64,000 bases of DNA from DASPGQ01 sp035457705 (GCA_035457705.1 DATIBD010000022.1:1-64000), one strand, 5' to 3'. Shown: positions 18,878-28,792, counted from the first letter of the stretch. The notes: generated by a model not told the origin, from the sequence alone. Numbers and translations are program-made.

Positions 18878-20758
18878 ATGAGGGCTCTCCCGCTCCTGTC
18901 CTTCATGGGAGGCCTGATCCTCGTTTGGCCGCTGTCGGCGCAGGAGGAGGAACCCTCCGGATTCACCTTCAGGCTGAGCGTCGACTTCATCGAGGTCACT
19001 GCCATCGTGACCGACCCGGCGGGCAAGGTGGTGCCGGATCTCACCCGCGACGATTTCCAGATCCTCGAGGACGGGCGGCCGCAGACGATCGAGGCATTCG
19101 CCTTCGTCGATTTGCCGCGGCGTCCGCGCCGCCGGGCGCCAGACGGATCGCTTCCCGAGTCGGATGTGCGGGCGAATCTCGATGCGAGCGGCCGTCTCTT
19201 CGCGTTTCTGATCGACGACTTGAGAACGCCACCCGCGGATAGGACCTTGCTGCGAGCGCGAGCGCGCGAGCTCGTCGAGAAGACGGAAGAGGGTGATCTG
19301 GCGGCCGTCCTGTACACTTCGGGGAGGCAACGCTCCGTGAGTTTCACGACCAGTCGCGCGATGCTTGTCGAGGCCCTCAAGGCAACCGCGGGCCGCGGTC
19401 CCGCGGATTCCAACCGGGATTTGCGGGTCTCGGATATCAAGGACAGCCTTTCGATGGTAGAAGGGGTTGCCGGTCTTCTCGAGACAATCACCGGTCGACG
19501 AAAGTCCATCGTCTATTTCGGTCCGGGGAGCAACTACGATCTCACTCAGACGTTCGGCAGGTTCGGCCCCGAGGACCGAAGCTACGAGATCATGCTCGCG
19601 CTCGAGGCGACGGTCGGTGCCGCGAATCGCAGGGGCGTTTCCATTTATGCTGTCGACCCGCAGGGCCTTCGGGCGCCGTCGGAAGGCGACGGACGTGCAA
19701 GTCTCCGATCGGCTTACGCCCAACGGGAGAGTCTCCATTTCCTCGCCGATGGCACCGGCGGATTTGCTATCTACAACACGAACGGCTTCTCCGAAGCATT
19801 CGACCGGATTCTGAACGACAACAGCCAGTACTACCTGCTGGCCTATCGCCCGACTAACGAGGAGAGGGACGGAAAAGACCGTACCATCGACGTGCGTCTC
19901 CGCGACCCTTCCCTTCAGGTGCGCGCTCGTAAGGGCTACCGCGCCCCGAGCGGCGCACCGACGACCCCGTTACCCTTCGATGGACCTCGTGGAGTGCCCT
20001 CGGAGGTCGTGGAGTTGTTGAGGAGCCCGGTACCCCTTGCGGATCTTTCCCTTCGGGCCGTCGCCACTCCGACGTCAGAGGCCGAGAGCCGGCTCGCCAT
20101 TATGGTGGAGCTCGATGTCTCTACCCTCTCCTTCGAGGAGAAGGGGGGACGGTACCGGTCGGAGGTGACGCTTGGAGTCTTTCTTTTCGGGGAAGGCGGA
20201 GACATAGAGGACGGAAGCGCCAGGAGCGTGCGTCTCGACCTGGATCGTGACGAGCTGGCGCGCCTGCGGCGGGACGGCTTGCGAGCCCTCGCGACCCTCC
20301 CTGCCAAGCCCGGGCGTCGTCAGGTGGCGGTCGCGGCCCGAGAGCGGAATGGAGAGAAGGCGAAGGCGGGGCTCCTGTATTGGTATCTCGACGTTCCGGA
20401 GGTTGGAGCGCCATCGGCCTCGAGCATCATTCTTTCGAGCGCGCGGGATTCCTCCGCGGCCGTCCTGAGCAGCCGAGGCGACCGCGAGCGCCTTCCCCTC
20501 ATGCCCACCGTCCGACGCGACTTCGATCCGAAGGACGAGCTCTGGCTCCACGTTCCATCGGCTCTCGAGAGCGTCGGAGCTCGCGTCTTACGCGAGGACG
20601 GAAGCGTCGTGTCGGAAGCGAGCGTCGTTCGCGACGAGAATCCCTGGCGCATCCCGTTGGCCAACTTGAAGCCAGGAGGCTACTTCCTCGAGCTCGGTCC
20701 GGAACTGTCTGACCGGGCGACGAGAACCATCTTTTTCAGCGTTCGTCGCTCGGACTAG
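18878..20758 (+). CDS. Secreted VWFA-related protein of the acidobacterial type
   Basis: 626 aa with a signal peptide (to about PLSAQ, residue 22). The opening FRLSVDFIEVTAIVTDPAGKVVPDLTRDDFQILEDG is characteristic of the VWFA-related domain abundant in Acidobacteriota. Residues ~100-330 form the VWA-like domain, ending YYLLAYRPTNEERDGKDRTIDV. The last 280 residues are beta-rich and unassigned. The function is unknown; the family is thought to mediate surface or periplasmic protein contacts. GGTGAGG precedes the ATG. Its stop codon is in frame with the broken ArsR gene that follows. Confidence 0.85.
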   Translation: MRALPLLSFMGGLILVWPLSAQEEEPSGFTFRLSVDFIEVTAIVTDPAGKVVPDLTRDDFQILEDGRPQTIEAFAFVDLPRRPRRRAPDGSLPESDVRANLDASGRLFAFLIDDLRTPPADRTLLRARARELVEKTEEGDLAAVLYTSGRQRSVSFTTSRAMLVEALKATAGRGPADSNRDLRVSDIKDSLSMVEGVAGLLETITGRRKSIVYFGPGSNYDLTQTFGRFGPEDRSYEIMLALEATVGAANRRGVSIYAVDPQGLRAPSEGDGRASLRSAYAQRESLHFLADGTGGFAIYNTNGFSEAFDRILNDNSQYYLLAYRPTNEERDGKDRTIDVRLRDPSLQVRARKGYRAPSGAPTTPLPFDGPRGVPSEVVELLRSPVPLADLSLRAVATPTSEAESRLAIMVELDVSTLSFEEKGGRYRSEVTLGVFLFGEGGDIEDGSARSVRLDLDRDELARLRRDGLRALATLPAKPGRRQVAVAARERNGEKAKAGLLYWYLDVPEVGAPSASSIILSSARDSSAAVLSSRGDRERLPLMPTVRRDFDPKDELWLHVPSALESVGARVLREDGSVVSEASVVRDENPWRIPLANLKPGGYFLELGPELSDRATRTIFFSVRRSD

Positions 20759-20770
20759 CTCGGTCCGCCG

Positions 20771-21130
20771 TTAACCGTCCAGAATCTGCCGCCGCCGGGG
20801 CTCGGCAACCGCGTTGAACGCATCCGCCGTCGTCGCCGCTCGTGCGTTCTGGCCGAAGGAGAGCGCGCCGTCAATGACCTCGTCACGCGGCTCGATCTGG
20901 CTCAGCCCCTGGTATCCAAGCATTTGCGGGTCCTCCGGCAGGTGGGCCTGGTGGACGTCAGAGACCAGGGCAGGCAGCGGATGTACCGGATGAATGGCCG
21001 GTCGCTCAAGCCGATCCACGACTGGGTCAAGAAGTTCGAACGGAGTTGGGAAGAACGCTTCGAAGCGCTGGACGAGGTGTTGGAGGAGCTCAAAACAAAG
21101 GAGAAACGAGATGATGGCAAAGACGAGTAA
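20771..21130 (+). pseudogene. ArsR-family regulator with inverted 5' end
   Basis: From 20846 the plus strand encodes the body of an ArsR-type winged helix: VLAEGERAVNDLV, LDLAQPLVSKHLRVLRQVGLV and GRQRMYRMN, then a charged C-terminal helix to a stop at 21128-21130. No ATG, GTG or TTG lies in frame between the upstream TAG (20756-20758) and this segment. The missing N-terminus (ATTADAFNAVAEPRRRQILD, the standard first helix) is present but on the minus strand at about 20777-20838. Rotating that ~65-bp piece restores ...RRRQILD next to VLAEGERAV. CCAGAA (20779-20784) and TTCTGG (20847-20852) are inverted 6-mers at the edges. In this orientation the gene cannot give a whole repressor. Its partner is the SRPBCC gene. 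Confidence 0.8.
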
Positions 21131-21605
21131 GGGTAAAGCCGTGGTGACGCTTCCGACGAGCACGCAGATCCGGATTACCCGGGATTTCGAGGCGCCCCGG
21201 CACCTGGTCTACAAGGCGTGGACGACGCCCGAGCTGATAAAGCGCTGGTGGTCGGCCAAGAGGGGCGTGGTTACCGTCGCCGATGTCGACCTGAGGGTGG
21301 GCGGCAGGTGGCGCTGGGTGCTCATGACCGACCGTGGCTTCGAGGTCGCGTTCCACGGCGAGTACCGGGAGCTGATCCCCAACGAGCGCATCGTGTGCAC
21401 CGAGGTGTTCGAGGGCATGCACGAAGCGGAAGCGGTGAACGCGATGACGTTCACCGAGAAAGACGGGCGCACCACGATCACCATCCTCATGCAACACCAG
21501 AACCAGCAGTACCGCGACGCCCACATCAACTCCGGTATGGAAGCGGGTATGCAGGACGCGATGGACCTTCTGGAAGAAGTGGCGATCTCGCTCATGAAGG
21601 CTTAA
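21111..21605 (+). CDS. SRPBCC/AHSA1-domain protein
   Basis: 164 aa. The AHSA1-type START-like fold is clear: ITRDFEAPRHLVYKAWTTPELIKRWW, VGGRWRWVL, YRELIPNERIVCTE, and a C-terminal helix GMEAGMQDAMDLLEEV. The family binds hydrophobic ligands or acts as a stress cofactor; exact roles are mostly unknown. It overlaps the end of the ArsR-like gene by 20 nt with GGAG upstream. ArsR/AHSA1 pairs are a common operon, so it was probably under ArsR control before that gene was rearranged. Confidence 0.85.
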   Translation: MMAKTSKGKAVVTLPTSTQIRITRDFEAPRHLVYKAWTTPELIKRWWSAKRGVVTVADVDLRVGGRWRWVLMTDRGFEVAFHGEYRELIPNERIVCTEVFEGMHEAEAVNAMTFTEKDGRTTITILMQHQNQQYRDAHINSGMEAGMQDAMDLLEEVAISLMKA

Positions 21606-21607
21606 GG

Positions 21608-24600
21608 CTAGTTCAGCGGGCCGAGCTTGGCAGTAAACGTCGCTCCCGGGCCGACGGAAAATCCGTTGGCGAGCACGATGGTGTTCCCGGCGTGGAAGGT
21701 TACGGCTCCAAACTGGATCGCAAAGCTGGGCCCGGCGGTGATGCTGTTGGACGCTTCGAAGAGCTCGGTGGTCGTCACGACGGCATTGCTCAGGACCAGA
21801 TCGACGAAGGGCGCCGTCGAGCTTCCGGTCGCCTGGATCACGATGTCGTCGACGTACCAGCCTTCGTGAAGATTGTCGATCGAATCGATCGTGTCGAACA
21901 CGAAACGGATCGTGACTGTCTGATTCGCAAAGGATGACAGGTTCAACGTCTTCGATTGCCAGCCCGTCGTCGGATCACTCAGACCCCCGACGGCGCCGAG
22001 AGCCGGATGTCCGTTGTCGGCGAGTGTCGTGTAAGGACCTCCCGAAGAAACTTGGACCGCGGCAACGTCGTAGAGGGGAGCGATCCCTTCCGTCTCGAGA
22101 AAGTACTTGAACGACACCGAAAGTGGATTCGCGCCGAGCGGCACCGGGGGCGAGACCAGCATCGCTCCTTCCGGAGGCCCGGACAGTCCCGGGCCCGCCA
22201 CGTAATCGAAATCGTTGTCGTCGCCGAAATAGAAGGACATGCTCGCCGAATGGCCGACGTTACCTCCGCGGTTCGTGGTCAGCTGCCAGGTGAGGGTGCC
22301 GGCTGGAAGTTTGTCGGAAAGCACGCTCGCGACGAACCCTCCTGGGCCGCTTTCGAAATCGGCATGAAGGAGATCGACGAGGCTGTCGTTGACGCGGAAG
22401 AACAACGTGTTGGAAACGCCTCCTCCAAACGATTCGTTGGAAACCGTGACATTCGCGAGGCCGGGTGAGGCGACGTCTGTGGATGGAATCGTTGCCTCGA
22501 GCACCGTAGCACTGATGTAAGTTGTGGGACGAGGGGAGCCGTTCCAGCGAACGACGGATGGAGCGGCAAAGCTCGCTCCGTTCACCGTGAGCACGAAGCT
22601 CGATTCTCCCGCGCCCACCTCATCCGGGGAAAGGGAACCAATGCTCACCGAGGCACATCCGGAAACGCAGCCGGTTGTGAACTTCCAGAGATCCCCCTCG
22701 AACATCTGGACACCGGCTGTCGCCACGACCCGCCAGTAGTAGGTCATTCCGGGTTGCAGTGTCCCTGGAGAGTAACTCGTTGCGGGTTGGCCGCTCGAGA
22801 CCAACGGCGGATTCGTCGTCGTACCGAAGTAGACGTCGTGAGTTACCCCCGCGCCGCCACCGACCCAGGACAAAGTTGGCGTGGTCGAGACTCCGACCGC
22901 GCCGTTGGGAGGCGTCGGGTCCCTCGGGAGCGGAACCGTCTGACCGGTGATATCGACGCGCCAGACGCCTCTTCCGTGCGTGAACGCGAAGAGGTGTCCC
23001 AGCGAGGCGTCTAGAGCGAGCGTCTCGGTGACGACATTAGCGAACCCGGTGTTCTCGACCGCCCAGGTTGCGCCCCCATCGGTGGATACGAAAACGCCGA
23101 GGTCCGTACCGACATACAGCCGGGTGCCAACCGGGTCGACGAGAGGATCGACGACGATGCTGTGCACCGGAATGTCGGGAAGACCCGTCATTCCCGACCC
23201 GTCGATCCCGCTCCAGCTCGCGCCGCCATCGACGCTCGTCCAGACGTGAGTGCCCCCGAAGGTCGAGTACGTTACGAAGGCGATGTCAGGGTCGTTCGGA
23301 TGAAACGCGAGCGACGAGACCCATCCGTCCCGAGGAAGAGTCCAAGGCCAGTCCGTCGTTCCTCCCGAGCTCAAGCCGACATTGGTTCGGTGGATGTGCC
23401 CGCAATCCGTGCCGGCCAGCACGCGATTCGGATCGGCTGGAGAAATGGCAATCGCGCTCACGAGACCCTGGCAGAACAGGGGATTTCCGAGCTCAACGAA
23501 AGTGCTCGCTTCGGACCAATTCTGTGCCGCATCAGTGGTCCGCCACATCACGACGCCGCCCGTCCAAAGGCGTGCGGAATCGGAGGGGTCCATCGTGAAG
23601 GGAGCAATGAAGAGCCCGGTATCGAGGATACCGTTCGTCGCCGGCTGAAAGGTCGACCCTCCATCAATCGACTTGTGGAGCGACAATCCGGTGTTCTCGA
23701 CGTACAGGACGTTCGTGTCGTCCGGATCGACGGCCACGTGGCCGCCGTCCCCGCCCCAGATCGCCCCCCAGTCGTTGGGCCCCGAGGCATCACTGCCGCG
23801 CACCGTCCCGTTGTCTTGGGTCCCTCCGAAGAAAGTCGACCCGTCCGGATAGGGGGCGCCGTGGTAGAACTGCGTGACGCCGTAGTGATTGTTGAGCGCG
23901 GTCCAGGCCACCGCTCCGAGCGTGGGATGGCAGCCATCGTCGCTCGTCACCACCGTTCCCGCCGTCGCGTTGTCGGTCCGAAAAACCCCACCATCGTTTC
24001 CGACGAAAAGCGTCGTGTTCGTCGACCCATCGTAGGCGGGATGAAACACGATGGCGTGGTGGTCCGCGTGCGCATATTGGGGGATCGACGGATCGGCCCA
24101 CCAGTGCGAAGCCAGGCCCCAATTCACGCCTCCGTCCTCGGAGCGAAAGAGATCGATGCCGCCCGCCCAGACCACGTCGGGATCCGTGGGATCGACCGCG
24201 ATGACGTTGTCGTACCACCCCTGGTGATAGAACGCGGGGGTTCCGAAACAGCCGAAGGCGACCGCCGGGTTCGTCAGAAGCATGAGGTTGATGGCATCCA
24301 CGAAGAGGTCCTGGTTGCTCACCTGGGTCGTCCAGCTGTTCCCACCGTTGGAAGACCGAAACACGGCATGAAGTCCGTGGGTGAAGAGTCCTGTCGAGTC
24401 GAGGCTCGCGGAGAGCGCGTAGACGACGTCCTGATTCGACGGCGCGATGGCGAGTGAGGTGCGGCCCATCTCCGGCTCACTCAGCTTGCTGGTCCAAACG
24501 CCGGCTCCACCCGCGTCGTCGTTGCGATAGACCGTCGCCGTCTCCAATGTGCCGCAGGAGGCGAAGACCACATCGGTGGGAGTATCCGTTCGTTGCGCCA

Positions 24601-25459
24601 GGTCCAGACAACCTCCGGCGACGGTCGTGCTCAAGACCTGCGTCCAGCTCGTGCCACCATTGCTGGATCTCCAGACTCCGGTGCCGGTCGCGGCATAGAC
24701 CCGTCCCGAATCGTTGGGACTGACGATGAGGTCGTTCACGTAGTAGAAATCGGGATTCGCGCTCGTGGCGGCGAGCTGTGACCACGAGGCGCCCCCGTTG
24801 ACGGTCTTGAAGATCCCCGCTCCGCGCACGGCGTCGATGTTGAAGAGACCTTCTCCGGTGCCCGCGTAGAGGACGTTCGCGTTGTCGGGATCCATGGTCA
24901 TCGTGCTCACCGCGAGGTTGGGCAGGAAGTCGTCGAGTGGTGCCCAGTTCGCGCCACCGTCCACCGTCTTCCAGATGCCACCGGAAACGCCCGCCGCATA
25001 CATGATGTCGGGGGCAGACGGGTCGATGAGAATCGAGCGGGTACGCCCTCCGACGTTTCCCGGTCCGAGCTCCTCCCAGGTCGCGAGACTCAGGGAGGAA
25101 ACGTTGGGCGCCGGCCCTCCGGCGTTTTCCGAAGGAAGCAAGATATCCAGGGCGGTCGAGTGCCGCGGCATCGCGCGCATGTGGTCGCGTGCGGTGAAGT
25201 ATCGTGAAGTGGGAATCGTCCTCGTTCCCAGGGGAGCTCGCTTCTGGACGTAGTAGCTCAGGGCCTCACCGGGCTGATCGAAACGGGGAGGTGGGGTTGC
25301 ACCCTTCGCCCTCTCGGCCGCTAACCGGGACCGCTCCGTGGTTGAGGGAGTGTAGGCGCTCTTTGAGCTCACTCGGGAAAGACACGCAAGACCCGGTGCC
25401 AGCGCCAGGAAAGCCGTGGCCGCACCCAGGAGGGTGCGCCGCGCGAGTTTCGGGTTCAT
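21608..25459 (-). CDS. Giant secreted BNR/VPS10-type propeller with TIG and coathanger domains
   Basis: 1283 aa. The N-terminus (MNPKLARRTLLGAATAFLAL) is a Tat-like or Sec export signal. Residues ~100-880 form sialidase/VPS10-like propellers with Asp-box motifs (TVDGGANW, SSNGGTSW, SEDGGVNW, SVDGGASW, STDGGATW). Next come a fibronectin/Ig-like domain (PTPPNGAVGVSTTPTLSW...TYYWRVVATAG), an IPT/TIG domain (LSPDEVGAGESSFVLTVNG), a jelly-roll-like domain (FESGPGGF...EGWYVDDIVI), and a terminal segment (ASNSITAGPSF...IVLANGFSVGPGATFTA) like the three-coathanger stack seen at C-termini of secreted proteins. AAGGAG precedes the start. Binding to glycans or proteins is likely; enzymatic activity is not shown. 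Confidence 0.8.
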   Translation of the reverse strand: MNPKLARRTLLGAATAFLALAPGLACLSRVSSKSAYTPSTTERSRLAAERAKGATPPPRFDQPGEALSYYVQKRAPLGTRTIPTSRYFTARDHMRAMPRHSTALDILLPSENAGGPAPNVSSLSLATWEELGPGNVGGRTRSILIDPSAPDIMYAAGVSGGIWKTVDGGANWAPLDDFLPNLAVSTMTMDPDNANVLYAGTGEGLFNIDAVRGAGIFKTVNGGASWSQLAATSANPDFYYVNDLIVSPNDSGRVYAATGTGVWRSSNGGTSWTQVLSTTVAGGCLDLAQRTDTPTDVVFASCGTLETATVYRNDDAGGAGVWTSKLSEPEMGRTSLAIAPSNQDVVYALSASLDSTGLFTHGLHAVFRSSNGGNSWTTQVSNQDLFVDAINLMLLTNPAVAFGCFGTPAFYHQGWYDNVIAVDPTDPDVVWAGGIDLFRSEDGGVNWGLASHWWADPSIPQYAHADHHAIVFHPAYDGSTNTTLFVGNDGGVFRTDNATAGTVVTSDDGCHPTLGAVAWTALNNHYGVTQFYHGAPYPDGSTFFGGTQDNGTVRGSDASGPNDWGAIWGGDGGHVAVDPDDTNVLYVENTGLSLHKSIDGGSTFQPATNGILDTGLFIAPFTMDPSDSARLWTGGVVMWRTTDAAQNWSEASTFVELGNPLFCQGLVSAIAISPADPNRVLAGTDCGHIHRTNVGLSSGGTTDWPWTLPRDGWVSSLAFHPNDPDIAFVTYSTFGGTHVWTSVDGGASWSGIDGSGMTGLPDIPVHSIVVDPLVDPVGTRLYVGTDLGVFVSTDGGATWAVENTGFANVVTETLALDASLGHLFAFTHGRGVWRVDITGQTVPLPRDPTPPNGAVGVSTTPTLSWVGGGAGVTHDVYFGTTTNPPLVSSGQPATSYSPGTLQPGMTYYWRVVATAGVQMFEGDLWKFTTGCVSGCASVSIGSLSPDEVGAGESSFVLTVNGASFAAPSVVRWNGSPRPTTYISATVLEATIPSTDVASPGLANVTVSNESFGGGVSNTLFFRVNDSLVDLLHADFESGPGGFVASVLSDKLPAGTLTWQLTTNRGGNVGHSASMSFYFGDDNDFDYVAGPGLSGPPEGAMLVSPPVPLGANPLSVSFKYFLETEGIAPLYDVAAVQVSSGGPYTTLADNGHPALGAVGGLSDPTTGWQSKTLNLSSFANQTVTIRFVFDTIDSIDNLHEGWYVDDIVIQATGSSTAPFVDLVLSNAVVTTTELFEASNSITAGPSFAIQFGAVTFHAGNTIVLANGFSVGPGATFTAKLGPLN

Positions 25460-25525
25460 CTGCCCTGCTCCTTCGTCGACGCCGTTGACCGGCCCCCCCG
25501 ACGATCCGACCGCGGACCGTCGCAC

Positions 25526-25629
25526 CTTTAAAATCGACTATGAATGAGCTTGGGGATTAGATACCTAGAAGACGTTAGCACACGAGCCCGGCCCAGCTCA
25601 ATCGGCCGGCTTTGCGATTCGAGCGCGAG
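25526..25629. other. AT-richer intergenic stretch between the two propeller genes
   Basis: About 100 bases with lower GC than the surroundings, including TTTAAAATCG near 25528. It probably holds the promoter of the downstream propeller gene, but I cannot fix a -35/-10 pair. Confidence 0.25.
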
Positions 25630-28600
25630 CTATCCCAGAGGCTTCGGCGTCACCGGGTAGAGACCCCGGGACGCGAGGTCACGATACAGATCGGAGGCCT
25701 TCGCAATCGTCTCGTTGAGATCGCCGATTGCGGTTTTGAGGTCCGTCTCGAGCTTTCGCATGAGTCGGGTCTGTGCGTCGGTTGGAACCGCCGTCGCGCC
25801 GAGGATGCTTCGACGCAGCCCGGAGATGTCGCCGCGTACGTCGTCTTCCGGAGGTGGCCCAGATTCACGCCGTCCCACGCCGAAGCGCCGGCGCAAATCT
25901 TCCACCTTGCTGGACAATTCCGTAATCTCCGCGAGCTCGTGGTCCGCGAGCGCGTCCTTCACTTTGGAAAATTGCTCGTGAAGATCGACGACGCTGCTGG
26001 CGGCTTCGTTGGCTTTGCGGTTGAGCTCGTAGGCGCGGCGCGCCGCTTCGTCGTAGGCGCGCCGTTGCTCTCCGCTGATGGCGATGTCGGGGTCCCCGCT
26101 CACTTCGAGCGCGGTGCTCGCTGCTTCCTTGCCGTCCACGACCAGATGCACCCGGTACGTTCCGGGCGAAACGAAGGGACTGTCGTATCGGGGTCCAAAC
26201 CCGGTTCGATCGGGTTGACCCTTCACCTCGGGAAGCGGTGCGAGGCGTAGGTCCCAGCCCGCGTGATGGATGCCGGCCGTTTTCTCGACGTCGAGCTTTC
26301 GAACGACCGTTCCCGGCGTATCCCGGATCTCGATCACGGCCTCATCGGCGTCGGCAGAAAGTCGATAAGTGAGCCTTCCCGCCGGTCCGGGGTTCTCGCC
26401 CAGGAACTGTTGATCGCCTTCGAAGTCACGCATCCGATCGCCGGCGGGATTCCGCTGCACCGCGGCGGGCGCCGGGAAGACGTAGGCCGTCGCCGAGGCC
26501 GCCTCGTTGTAGTCCTGAAAGGGTGTGAGGTCGTCGAGAATCCAAAGGCTCCGGCCATGCGTCGCGAGGATCATGTCGTTCTCGCGCGGGTGAAGCGCGA
26601 TCTCGTAAATGGGCACGGTGGGGAGGTTCGCCTTGACGCGATGCCACTCGCGCCCTCGGTCCACGCTCACGTAGACACCCCGTTCGGTTCCCAGGTAGAG
26701 AACGTCAGGGTTCTTCAGATCTTCGGTGATGGTGCGGGCGACTTCCCCTCCGGAAAGTCCCGACGCGATCGTTCGCCAGCTCTTTCCGAGATCGTCGCTC
26801 ACGTAGACATGAGCTCCGAAGTCGTCGAGGCGGTGGCCATCGAACGTCGCGTAGACACGATTTGCCTCGAATCGTGACGGAGCCAGGCGCGATACGTAGG
26901 TGCCCCCAGGCAGACCGGGAACGTTCTTCGTGACGTTGGTCCAGTTGACTCCCGAATCCGCGGAGACGTGCACGAGACCATCGTCCGAGCCCGCCCAGTA
27001 GAGTCCTTTCTGGATCTCCGACTCCGCGAAAGTTACGAGCGTGGAGTAATCCGAGACCCCATCGTTCTTCGCAAGCGTGATGTCCTTGCCGTGGATACCC
27101 ATCAGCTCGATCTCGTCCCGATCGGCGTTCGTCGTGAGATCCGGGCTGATGGCCGCCCAGAGGTGGCCGCGATTCTCCGATCGGAATACCTTGTTGGCGG
27201 TGACGAAGATCGTCGCCGGATCGTGGGGCGAGAGCAACATCGGTGTGTCCCAGTTCCAGCGAAGCTCGGGCTCGCCCTCTTCGGGCTCGGGCCGAATCGA
27301 CTGCCGTTCGTTGGTCACGCGATCCACGCGGTTCATGCGACCGTTCTGAGACTCGGAGTAAAGGACTCGTGGGTTTTCCGGGTCGGCGAGCGCGACGAAG
27401 CCGTCTCCGCCTCCGATGATGAACCAGTCGTCATTGGCAATCCCGTCGCGGCTTCGCACCTGGCTCGGGCCGCACCAGGTGTTGTTGTCTTGCAGGCCGC
27501 CGCAGACGAAGTAGGGCATGTTCATGTCGTAGCTCACGTGATAGAACTGGCCGAGCGGCATGTTGTCCAGCCAGACGTACGTCTCGCTGCCGTCGTAGGA
27601 GATCCCGACACCTCCGTCGCCGCCCAGAAGGACGTGGTCGGGATTCGCGGGATTGATCCACATCGCATGAAAATCGACGTGAATGCGCGCGGCGCCCTCG
27701 TCGTGGAACGTCCGGCCCCCGTCATCGGAGACGTGGAGCCGGGTCCCGAGAACGTAGATGCGCGAATCATCGCTCGGATCGATCCGGATCTGACTGAAGT
27801 ACATCGGCCGGGGGTTGAGCGAAGACAGCTTGGACCAGCTCGCCCCGGCGTCGTCGGTACGATAGACGCCACCCGCCTCCGGATGCTCGATTCGCGCGTA
27901 GACGACATCGGGGTTCTTGCGGTAGACGTCGAGACCGATGCGCCCCATGGGCCCTTCGGGAAGGCCCTCGGTGAGCTTGTTCCAGCTTCGACCCCCGTCC
28001 GTCGTCTTGTGGATCGCGCTGCCCGAACCGCCGCCGTTGAAACCCCAGGTTGCACGCCGTCTCTGATAAGTTGCCGCGTAGAGCACTTTGGGGTTTCTCG
28101 GATCCATGACGAGCTCCGTGGCACCCGTATCGTCGTCGACGTGGAGAACCCGCTCGAAGCTCGCTCCCCCGTCGGTCGTCTTGTAGACGCCTCTCTCTCC
28201 GCCCGCACCCCACAGGCTTCCGAGCGCCGCGACATAGACGACGTCCGAATCCATCGGATCGATGACGATCCGGCCGATATGACGTGAAGTGGCGAGGCCC
28301 ATGTTCGTCCAGGTCTTGCCTCCATCGGTCGACTTGTAGATCCCATCGCCCCAGGATGAGCTCTGGCGGTTGTTGTTCTCGCCCGTGCCCACCCAGACGA
28401 GATTGGGATCGTGAGGTGCGATGGCGACGTCCCCGATCGATGAGGTCGTCTCGTTGTCGAAGAGCGTCTCGAACGTCGTGCCGTTGTTCGTGGTCTTCCA
28501 TAACCCGCCCGTCGCCGTAGCGACGTAGAACACGAAGGGATTCGACTCCAGCACCGCGAAGTCGTCGATCCGTCCCGCGGGCGTGGCCGGTCCGATCTCG

Positions 28601-28701
28601 CGGAACCGGAGCCCATCGAAGGGACCGCGCTCATTGGCTGCGGCCGCGGTCGTGATCGCTTGAATCGAGAGTGCCAACACGAGTGTCCGATACGAGGTCA
28701 T
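25630..28701 (-). CDS. VPS10-domain/BNR-repeat secreted protein
   Basis: 1023 aa with a Sec signal peptide (MTSYRTLVLALSIQAITTAAAA). Residues ~28-730 are sialidase-like propellers rich in Asp boxes (KSTDGGKTW, KTTDGGASF, RTDDAGASW, VSDDGGRTF, VSDDLGKSW). The order FREIGPATPAGRIDDFAV and GLWKTTNNGTTF matches the widespread VPS10 domain-containing proteins called glycosyl hydrolases in many genomes, though catalysis is unproven. The C-terminus (~750-1023) has an Ig-like strand set (TYRLSADADEAVIEIRD) and a long helical tail. GAGGAGG lies just before the ATG. Confidence 0.85.
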   Translation of the reverse strand: MTSYRTLVLALSIQAITTAAAANERGPFDGLRFREIGPATPAGRIDDFAVLESNPFVFYVATATGGLWKTTNNGTTFETLFDNETTSSIGDVAIAPHDPNLVWVGTGENNNRQSSSWGDGIYKSTDGGKTWTNMGLATSRHIGRIVIDPMDSDVVYVAALGSLWGAGGERGVYKTTDGGASFERVLHVDDDTGATELVMDPRNPKVLYAATYQRRRATWGFNGGGSGSAIHKTTDGGRSWNKLTEGLPEGPMGRIGLDVYRKNPDVVYARIEHPEAGGVYRTDDAGASWSKLSSLNPRPMYFSQIRIDPSDDSRIYVLGTRLHVSDDGGRTFHDEGAARIHVDFHAMWINPANPDHVLLGGDGGVGISYDGSETYVWLDNMPLGQFYHVSYDMNMPYFVCGGLQDNNTWCGPSQVRSRDGIANDDWFIIGGGDGFVALADPENPRVLYSESQNGRMNRVDRVTNERQSIRPEPEEGEPELRWNWDTPMLLSPHDPATIFVTANKVFRSENRGHLWAAISPDLTTNADRDEIELMGIHGKDITLAKNDGVSDYSTLVTFAESEIQKGLYWAGSDDGLVHVSADSGVNWTNVTKNVPGLPGGTYVSRLAPSRFEANRVYATFDGHRLDDFGAHVYVSDDLGKSWRTIASGLSGGEVARTITEDLKNPDVLYLGTERGVYVSVDRGREWHRVKANLPTVPIYEIALHPRENDMILATHGRSLWILDDLTPFQDYNEAASATAYVFPAPAAVQRNPAGDRMRDFEGDQQFLGENPGPAGRLTYRLSADADEAVIEIRDTPGTVVRKLDVEKTAGIHHAGWDLRLAPLPEVKGQPDRTGFGPRYDSPFVSPGTYRVHLVVDGKEAASTALEVSGDPDIAISGEQRRAYDEAARRAYELNRKANEAASSVVDLHEQFSKVKDALADHELAEITELSSKVEDLRRRFGVGRRESGPPPEDDVRGDISGLRRSILGATAVPTDAQTRLMRKLETDLKTAIGDLNETIAKASDLYRDLASRGLYPVTPKPLG

Positions 28702-28792
28702 GCCTCCTCCTCAAGGGCGGAGATTCTATCAGGCTCGCGGCTCGGCTGGGCGAAGACGCGAGCGCGATGTATTCGGGTCCTGACTGCAGACG

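Noticed and set aside
16871..19738. Very long (955-codon) open frame on the minus strand
   Set aside because: It is antisense to the permease, mscL and VWA genes, all with clear family motifs. Its composition (Arg, Gly, Asp, His rich) is typical of shadow frames in GC-rich DNA.
20771..21163. Minus-strand open frame ending ...ADAFNAVAEPRRRQILDG
   Set aside because: Only its last ~20 residues are ArsR-like; the rest is antisense to the ArsR body. It is evidence for an inversion, not a gene.
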